The position numbers and the translations under genes are program-made. Below are positions 5,884 to 9,509 of a stretch of 9,509 nucleotides of DNA, in pieces; the stretch's first letter is position 1, and each line of letters opens with the position of its first letter. Source of the stretch: an uncultured Eubacteriales bacterium. Its GTDB lineage: Bacteria; Bacillota; Clostridia; Oscillospirales; Oscillospiraceae. Location: assembly GCA_900549885.1 (NCBI GenBank), contig URQA01000096.1:1-9509 (forward strand). Direction: 5' to 3'. The notes under the pieces were generated by a model. The model searched no databases. It was not told the origin of the DNA and saw only the letters and a program-made list of their open reading frames with translations.

Positions 5884-6471
5884 ATGAAAAAGATTTCCTT
5901 GGCTGCGCCAGCGGTCCGTTTCGGCTGTGTCTTGGGGGATGTTCTGATTGCGGGGGCCGCAATGTTCTGGCTGACGCTGGCGTTTTCATGGTGGGCCTTG
6001 CTGGTCGTAGCGTTGGCAGGACTCCTGATTGGATTTTATAATGTTCAGGTGTTTCGCTCTGTCGTTTTCGTGGACCCAGGGGCTAAAACGGTCACGCTAC
6101 GGGGGATTCAAGCTCGGACAGACCAAGTGGCTGGGGCATCTAAGGTTTACACACGAGAGGTATTGGTTAACGGTCAGACCACTCGGGTTATTGTAATAGA
6201 GGGAGAGGACCATTCCCAGTTGTCCATCATTTCGACACTGAACACCATCAATCATGGCTATGCCAGTGAAATTGCGGCCCGGGAAGTAGCCGGTGCACTG
6301 GGCGTGCAGTTTTGCCCCTCTATCTCTCCACATCTATATGACAGAAAGGCCCGTCGGCAGTACCGACAGGAAAATAACCATAGGGAAATGCATGAAAGGA
6401 CAGATCAGAAGCCAGTAACTCCTGGTGTCCGAGTCAACTACGATGAGGAGGACGACGATCCAAATCAATAA
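5884..6471 (+). CDS. Small two-TM membrane protein, unknown function
   Basis: A 195-residue protein I do not recognise. Two adjacent hydrophobic segments (about 12-34 and 36-57) form a membrane hairpin. They are followed by a roughly 90-residue soluble part rich in short beta-type stretches (KTVTLRG, REVLVNG, TRVIVIEG), reminiscent of the bacterial PH-like domains that follow two-TM hairpins in many small Firmicutes membrane proteins, and then by a polar, probably disordered tail that ends acidic (DEEDDDPNQ). The PH-like assignment is weak. Start ATG 5884 is chosen because it has GGAGGGAG at 5868-5875, 8 nt away, begins with MKK just before the first membrane segment, and lies after the predicted promoter; the reading from 5779 would start upstream of that promoter. 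It is transcribed divergently from the PTS operon with a shared candidate operator between them, and ends at a bidirectional terminator. Confidence 0.8.
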   Translation: MKKISLAAPAVRFGCVLGDVLIAGAAMFWLTLAFSWWALLVVALAGLLIGFYNVQVFRSVVFVDPGAKTVTLRGIQARTDQVAGASKVYTREVLVNGQTTRVIVIEGEDHSQLSIISTLNTINHGYASEIAAREVAGALGVQFCPSISPHLYDRKARRQYRQENNHREMHERTDQKPVTPGVRVNYDEEDDDPNQ

Positions 6472-6513
6472 AAAGACGTAGGGGAACGATTCCGTTCCCC
6501 TACGTCTTTCATT
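6472..6513. terminator. Bidirectional terminator between convergent genes
   Basis: A perfect 17-bp stem (6472-6488 with 6493-6509) with a 4-nt loop is followed by TTTCATTTT on the plus strand. Read the other way, it is followed by a T-run made by the A-rich flank at 6468-6474. It begins right after the stop of the 5884 gene and 22 nt beyond the stop of the HAD gene, so it can end both transcripts. Confidence 0.9.
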
Positions 6514-6531
6514 TTGCGATCAATAATGGGG

Positions 6532-7347
6532 TCAAGCCAGGCCCAACTGCTCGATCAGATCGGCCACCGCCCCGTCATTATTGGAACAAGTGATGAGCTG
6601 GCAGATCTCTTGGATGCCTTGGGCGGCGTTGGATGGACAGGCGGCAATGTCGGCCTGCCGCAGCATAGACTCATCGTTAAAGTAGTCGCCGATACAAACC
6701 AGCGTCCGTTTTTCCAGCCCGGCGGCGGCCAGGGCCTGCCGAATCCCTACTCCCTTGCTGACGGTGTGGTCCACCATTTCCAGATAGCGGGGGCCGGACT
6801 GAGCGCCAGTCACCAATTCCGCGCCGGGCAGGGCAGCTACCTCATGCTTTAGAGCCTCCATATCTCCGCCTTCGGCCAGGATGTACACCACCTTGACATA
6901 GTCTCCGGATAAAAAATCCTCGATGGACATACGGGGGCGGGGCCAGTCATTGAGTTGGTCGTCCCGGGCTGGGTCGCCGCTGACGATCTGCCAAATGCGC
7001 GTCTCGTCGGCGGCTACAATCCATACCTCCGGGTGGGTGAGAAAATAAGACACGCAGGCACACTTATAATCCGCAGGCAGGCAGGTTTTGCGTAGCACCT
7101 GCTGTTCCGCCGGATCATAGATAACGGAACCGTTGCCGCACACCAGGGGGGCGTGGAACGCCACACCCGGAAAAAGCTGGAGAATACCAGGCGCCTGTCG
7201 GCCGCTGGCCACAGAGAACAGACCGCCCGCAGACACAAAGGCCCGAATGCGCGCGAGATTCCGCTCCGGCACCACAGGGCCCAAACTCCAGTCGGTGAGG
7301 GCAGTGCCGTCCATATCAGTATAAATGATGACATCTGTTGCTTTCAT
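6532..7347 (-). CDS. HAD-superfamily (Cof-type, IIB) phosphatase
   Basis: A 271-residue protein, typical for Cof/YidA-type HAD hydrolases that dephosphorylate sugar phosphates and related small metabolites in the cytosol. All four catalytic motifs are visible: motif I DMDGT (11-15, nucleophile Asp11, acid Asp13), motif II ASGR with Ser48, motif III Lys198 in VSKGVG, and motif IV GDYFND (220-225). The large region between motifs II and III (about 80-190) is the C2B-type cap. The ATG at 7347 has no SD. A near-consensus promoter places the transcript start at or next to this ATG, so the mRNA appears leaderless. The start cannot be much further downstream, because Asp11 is already near the N-terminus. 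Divergent from ptsI with a candidate operator between them, it may dephosphorylate a product of this PTS (inference). Confidence 0.93.
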   Translation of the reverse strand: MKATDVIIYTDMDGTALTDWSLGPVVPERNLARIRAFVSAGGLFSVASGRQAPGILQLFPGVAFHAPLVCGNGSVIYDPAEQQVLRKTCLPADYKCACVSYFLTHPEVWIVAADETRIWQIVSGDPARDDQLNDWPRPRMSIEDFLSGDYVKVVYILAEGGDMEALKHEVAALPGAELVTGAQSGPRYLEMVDHTVSKGVGIRQALAAAGLEKRTLVCIGDYFNDESMLRQADIAACPSNAAQGIQEICQLITCSNNDGAVADLIEQLGLA

Positions 7348-7354
7348 AAGCCGT

Positions 7355-7383
7355 ATTATATCCCGAGACGTCCGGAATGTCTA
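7355..7383 (-). promoter_or_regulatory. Near-consensus promoter of the HAD gene
   Basis: On the minus strand TAGACA (7378-7383, one mismatch to TTGACA), a 17-nt spacer and a perfect TATAAT (7355-7360). Only 7 nt separate the -10 box from the ATG, so transcription should start at or beside the A of the start codon. It is the best sigma-70-type promoter in the window. Confidence 0.8.
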
Positions 7384-7393
7384 TCCTGGGGGC

Positions 7394-7410
7394 TTGACCG
7401 ATTGCGTTAA
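7394..7410. promoter_or_regulatory. 17-bp operator candidate, copy 2
   Basis: TTGACCGATTGCGTTAA matches the 5754-5770 site at 15 of 17 positions in the same orientation. It lies between the -35 boxes of the divergent HAD and ptsI promoters, centred about 55 nt upstream of the HAD start and about 64 nt upstream of the predicted ptsI start. Its arms (TTGAC/GTTAA) are a slightly imperfect inverted repeat. Confidence 0.6.
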
Positions 7411-7413
7411 AAT

Positions 7414-7426
7414 TTGCCGGCGGCAA
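7414..7426. repeat. 13-bp perfect palindrome next to operator copy 2
   Basis: TTGCCG-G-CGGCAA is a perfect 6-bp inverted repeat around one base, 3 bp downstream of the 17-bp site and 4 bp upstream of the ptsI -35. It could be a second protein site. I see no equivalent near 5754, so it is not part of the shared motif. Confidence 0.4.
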
Positions 7427-7430
7427 GCCA

Positions 7431-7459
7431 TTGAAGCTTACGCTGTTCTGTGATATACA
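7431..7459 (+). promoter_or_regulatory. Predicted promoter of ptsI
   Basis: On the plus strand TTGAAG (7431-7436), a 17-nt spacer and TGA-TATACA (hexamer 7454-7459) with the TG extension. The predicted start is near 7466, giving a leader of about 50 nt. Both hexamers are 4 of 6 matches, so this is a moderate call. Confidence 0.5.
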
Positions 7460-7516
7460 CAATAGAGAGAGAAAAGAAACCCCTCAGTTTATGAAAAATG
7501 ATTGGAGGAACTGCAT

Positions 7517-9127
7517 ATGTTAAAGGGAATTGCCGCCTCAACCGGTGTGGCCATTGCCGAGCTGTTTTATCTGAGAGAACCGGATCTGACAGTTGCTCCG
7601 GATATGGAATGTGATCCGGTGGCCGAGCGGGCGCGGTATAATGCCGCGGCGGCCCAGGCGCTGTCCCAATTGGATGCGTTGTATGACCAGGCATGCCAGA
7701 CGGATGAACAGACCGCCCAAGTGTTTGATATCCACCGGATGATGCTGGACGATCCGGACTTCTATGAGGGGGTATCCGGCGCGCTGGACCAAGGGGCCAG
7801 CGCCGAGTGGGCGGTCCAGCAGACAGCTGACGGCCTGGCGGCGATGTTTGAGGCTATGGAGGGGGACGAGTATATGCAGGCCCGGGCCGCCGACGTGCGG
7901 GACGTGGCCGGGCGGCTCATCCGCATCCTCAAGGGGGTGCGGGACACGGTCATGGAGGTAGACCATCCGGTGATCGTGGCAGCCGCCGACCTGCTGCCCA
8001 GCCAGACGGTCCAGCTGGACAAGGCGAAGGTGGCGGGGTTCCTCACCAAATATGGTTCCTCGACCTCTCACTCCGTAATTCTGGCCCGCACCTTGGGTAT
8101 TCCCTGCGTGGTGGGCATGGGGGAGGATTTTGACCGTCTGCCCCCTTCCGGCACGGCAGCCATGGACGGTTCCACCGGAGAGGTGGTCCCGCATCCGGCT
8201 GGGGCGGTTCTGGCGGATTTTCAGGCCAGGCGGGAGGCCTATCTGGCGGACCAGGCGGCGCTGAAAGAATACCGGGACCGGGAAGCGGTGACTTCCGCCG
8301 GACACAAGGTCCTGGTGTGTGCCAACATCGGGGGCCTGGAGGACGTCGATGCCGTCACCGCCTATGGAGGAGATGGGGTGGGCCTACTGCGCAGTGAGTT
8401 CATCTACCTCAACAGCCCGGATTTCCCAACTGAGGAGGAGCAGTTCCAGATCTACAAGCAGGTGCTGGAACGGCTGGCACCCCGTCCGGTGGTGGTGCGC
8501 ACCCTGGATCTGGGCAGCGACAAGCAGGCCCCCTATTTCGGCATCGGGAACGAGGAAAATCCAGCTATGGGCTATCGGGCCATCCGCATCTGCCTGAAGG
8601 AGCCCCATATCTTCCGAACCCAGCTGCGGGCGTTGCTGCGGGCTTCAGTGTACGGCAGGCTTAATATTATGTTTCCTATGATCACTCAGCTGGAACAGGT
8701 GCGGCAGATTAAACAGATGATTGCTCAGCTTCAGAGAGAGCTGACGGCCGAGAAAGTGCCGTTCCGTTCGGATATCCAGTACGGCATCATGGTGGAGACT
8801 CCGGCTGCTGCTGTCATGAGCGACGTTTTGGCCGAAGAGGTGGATTTCTTCTCGATTGGCACCAATGACCTAACCCAGTACACTATGGCCGCCGACCGAA
8901 TGAACGCCCAGGTCAGCGACCTGTTCGACCCCGCCGACCCAGCGGTGCTGCGGCTGATCGAACTGACGGCCAAAAATGCCCATGCCGCCGGTATCTGGGT
9001 CGGTATCTGTGGCGAGTCGGCAGCTAACACCGCCCTAACAGACTTCTATATGTCCGTGGGCATTGATGAGCTGTCCGTCTCCCCTGCTTCCGTCCCTGCG
9101 GTGAAGCGGGCGATAATCAAGTGTTGA
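7517..9127 (+). CDS. ptsI: PTS enzyme I (PEP-protein phosphotransferase)
   Basis: A 536-residue cytosolic enzyme that autophosphorylates from PEP and transfers the phosphate to HPr. Domains run in the usual order: HPr-binding helical domain (about 20-145), phosphohistidine swivelling domain with the active-site His185 in SSTSHSVILAR, and the PEP-binding barrel. The barrel shows LLRSEFIYLN, RTLDLGSDKQ, a GTNDLTQYT segment and the catalytic Cys498 in ICGES. Start ATG 7517 has GGAGG at 7504-7508, 8 nt away; a TTG at 7502 overlaps that site and is rejected. Small departures from canonical motifs are GS for GG before His185 and GS for GG in RTLDxGGDK. After Cys498 only 38 residues remain, against 73 in the 575-residue E. 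coli enzyme, so the C-terminal end is about 35 residues shorter; this may be normal for Clostridia. No ptsH is adjacent; the only HPr here is at 1070-1333. Confidence 0.95.
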   Translation: MLKGIAASTGVAIAELFYLREPDLTVAPDMECDPVAERARYNAAAAQALSQLDALYDQACQTDEQTAQVFDIHRMMLDDPDFYEGVSGALDQGASAEWAVQQTADGLAAMFEAMEGDEYMQARAADVRDVAGRLIRILKGVRDTVMEVDHPVIVAAADLLPSQTVQLDKAKVAGFLTKYGSSTSHSVILARTLGIPCVVGMGEDFDRLPPSGTAAMDGSTGEVVPHPAGAVLADFQARREAYLADQAALKEYRDREAVTSAGHKVLVCANIGGLEDVDAVTAYGGDGVGLLRSEFIYLNSPDFPTEEEQFQIYKQVLERLAPRPVVVRTLDLGSDKQAPYFGIGNEENPAMGYRAIRICLKEPHIFRTQLRALLRASVYGRLNIMFPMITQLEQVRQIKQMIAQLQRELTAEKVPFRSDIQYGIMVETPAAAVMSDVLAEEVDFFSIGTNDLTQYTMAADRMNAQVSDLFDPADPAVLRLIELTAKNAHAAGIWVGICGESAANTALTDFYMSVGIDELSVSPASVPAVKRAIIKC

Positions 9128-9146
9128 CCACCTTCATGGGAAAGGA

Positions 9147-9190
9147 AAAAGCGCCTGTCCGACGACAGTATCGGACAGGCGCTTTTGCGG
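9147..9190. terminator. Bidirectional terminator between ptsI and ftsH
   Basis: A perfect 16-bp stem (9147-9162 with 9171-9186) around an 8-nt loop, flanked by AAAAA on the left and TTTT on the right, so it reads as a rho-independent terminator on both strands. It starts 19 nt after the ptsI stop and ends 4 nt before the ftsH stop codon on the other strand. Confidence 0.9.
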
Positions 9191-9509
9191 TCACTTGTTC
9201 AGCAAGGCCATGAACTCCTCGCCGGTGATGGTCTCCTTTTCCAAAAGATACTCGGCCAGGGCATGGAGCTTGTCCTGGTTGTCCCGGAGCAGGCCGGCGG
9301 CCTTCTGGTGGGCGGCCTTGACGGTGTCCACCACCAGCGCGTCGATCCGGGAGGCGGTCTCGGCGGCGCAGGCCAGGGAGGTGTCGCCCCCCAGGTACTG
9401 GTTAGTCACCGCCTCCAGGGCCACCATGTCGAACTCGCCGGTCATACCGTAGCGGGTAATCATGGCCCGGGCCAGCTTGGTGGCCTGCTCAATGTCGTTG
9501 GAGGCGCCG
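9191..9509 (-). CDS. ftsH: FtsH-type zinc metalloprotease, C-terminal end (partial)
   Basis: The reading frame is open to the window edge, so only the last 105 or so residues are present and the start lies beyond 9509. The visible part begins GASNDIEQATKLARAMITRYG, the conserved helix of the M41 peptidase domain of FtsH, continues through a DMVALE stretch and QYLGGD, and ends in the family's closing segment ETITGEEFMALLNK. FtsH is a membrane-anchored hexameric AAA+ protease. The AAA module and zinc-binding HEXXH are off the window, so intactness cannot be judged. The tail ends right after MALLNK with no long acidic extension. It is convergent with ptsI, shares its terminator, and probably has no functional link to the PTS genes. 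Confidence 0.92.
   Translation of the reverse strand, partial: GASNDIEQATKLARAMITRYGMTGEFDMVALEAVTNQYLGGDTSLACAAETASRIDALVVDTVKAAHQKAAGLLRDNQDKLHALAEYLLEKETITGEEFMALLNK

Noticed and set aside
7394..7410. The 17-bp motif as a CcpA cre site
   Set aside because: It lacks the cre pattern with its central CG pair and WWTGNAARCGNWWWCAWW-like layout, so a PTS-specific regulator is more likely.
7538..8305. A 255-codon open frame on the minus strand within ptsI
   Set aside because: It is fully antisense to enzyme I in its GC-rich part, with no recognisable domain or ribosome site.

Overview
The window looks like a chromosomal segment of a low-to-mid GC Gram-positive anaerobe, most likely a Clostridia member of the Oscillospiraceae type. 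This is inferred from strong AGGAGG-type ribosome sites, a PTS with separate single-domain subunits, the FtsH tail and the short enzyme I. No genus-level marker is present. The window is essentially one phosphotransferase (PTS) locus plus the end of ftsH.

Layout. On the minus strand, read from about 5750 down to about 120, is an eight-gene operon: EIIB, EIIC and EIID of a mannose/fructose/sorbose-family PTS, a SIS-domain protein (COG4821/UPF0309 type), EIIA, a membrane-anchored TPR-like protein, an HPr, and an RpiR-family regulator, closed by a rho-independent terminator at 122-154. A promoter with an extended -10 (5721-5749) precedes it. Between the SIS gene and EIIA, two strong hairpins (2581-2615 and 2517-2560) split the operon into a membrane-complex half and a phosphorelay/regulator half. 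Divergent from the operon at 5884-6471 (plus) is a small two-TM protein of unknown function with its own extended -10 promoter. A bidirectional terminator (about 6472-6513) separates it from a convergent HAD phosphatase (6532-7347, minus) that appears to be translated from a leaderless mRNA. Divergent from the HAD gene is ptsI (enzyme I, 7517-9127, plus), followed by a second bidirectional terminator and the 3' end of ftsH (minus, running off the window).

How it fits together. EI takes phosphate from PEP and passes it to HPr His15, then EIIA His9, then EIIB His14, then the sugar carried through EIIC/EIID. The SIS protein and HAD phosphatase could act on the incoming phosphosugar, and the RpiR protein (helix-turn-helix plus phosphosugar-binding SIS domain) could sense it. 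The two divergent intergenic regions carry a near-identical 17-bp partial palindrome (TTGACYGATTGCGTYAA, 5754-5770 and 7394-7410). This ties the PTS operon, the small membrane protein, the HAD gene and ptsI into one probable regulon.

Points most worth following: the shared 17-bp site, an HPr that keeps His15 but has Arg in place of regulatory Ser46, the intra-operon double hairpin, the membrane-tethered TPR-like protein encoded between EIIA and HPr, and the leaderless HAD transcript. I see no mobile element, CRISPR array, tRNA or rRNA. The transported sugar cannot be named from sequence alone.
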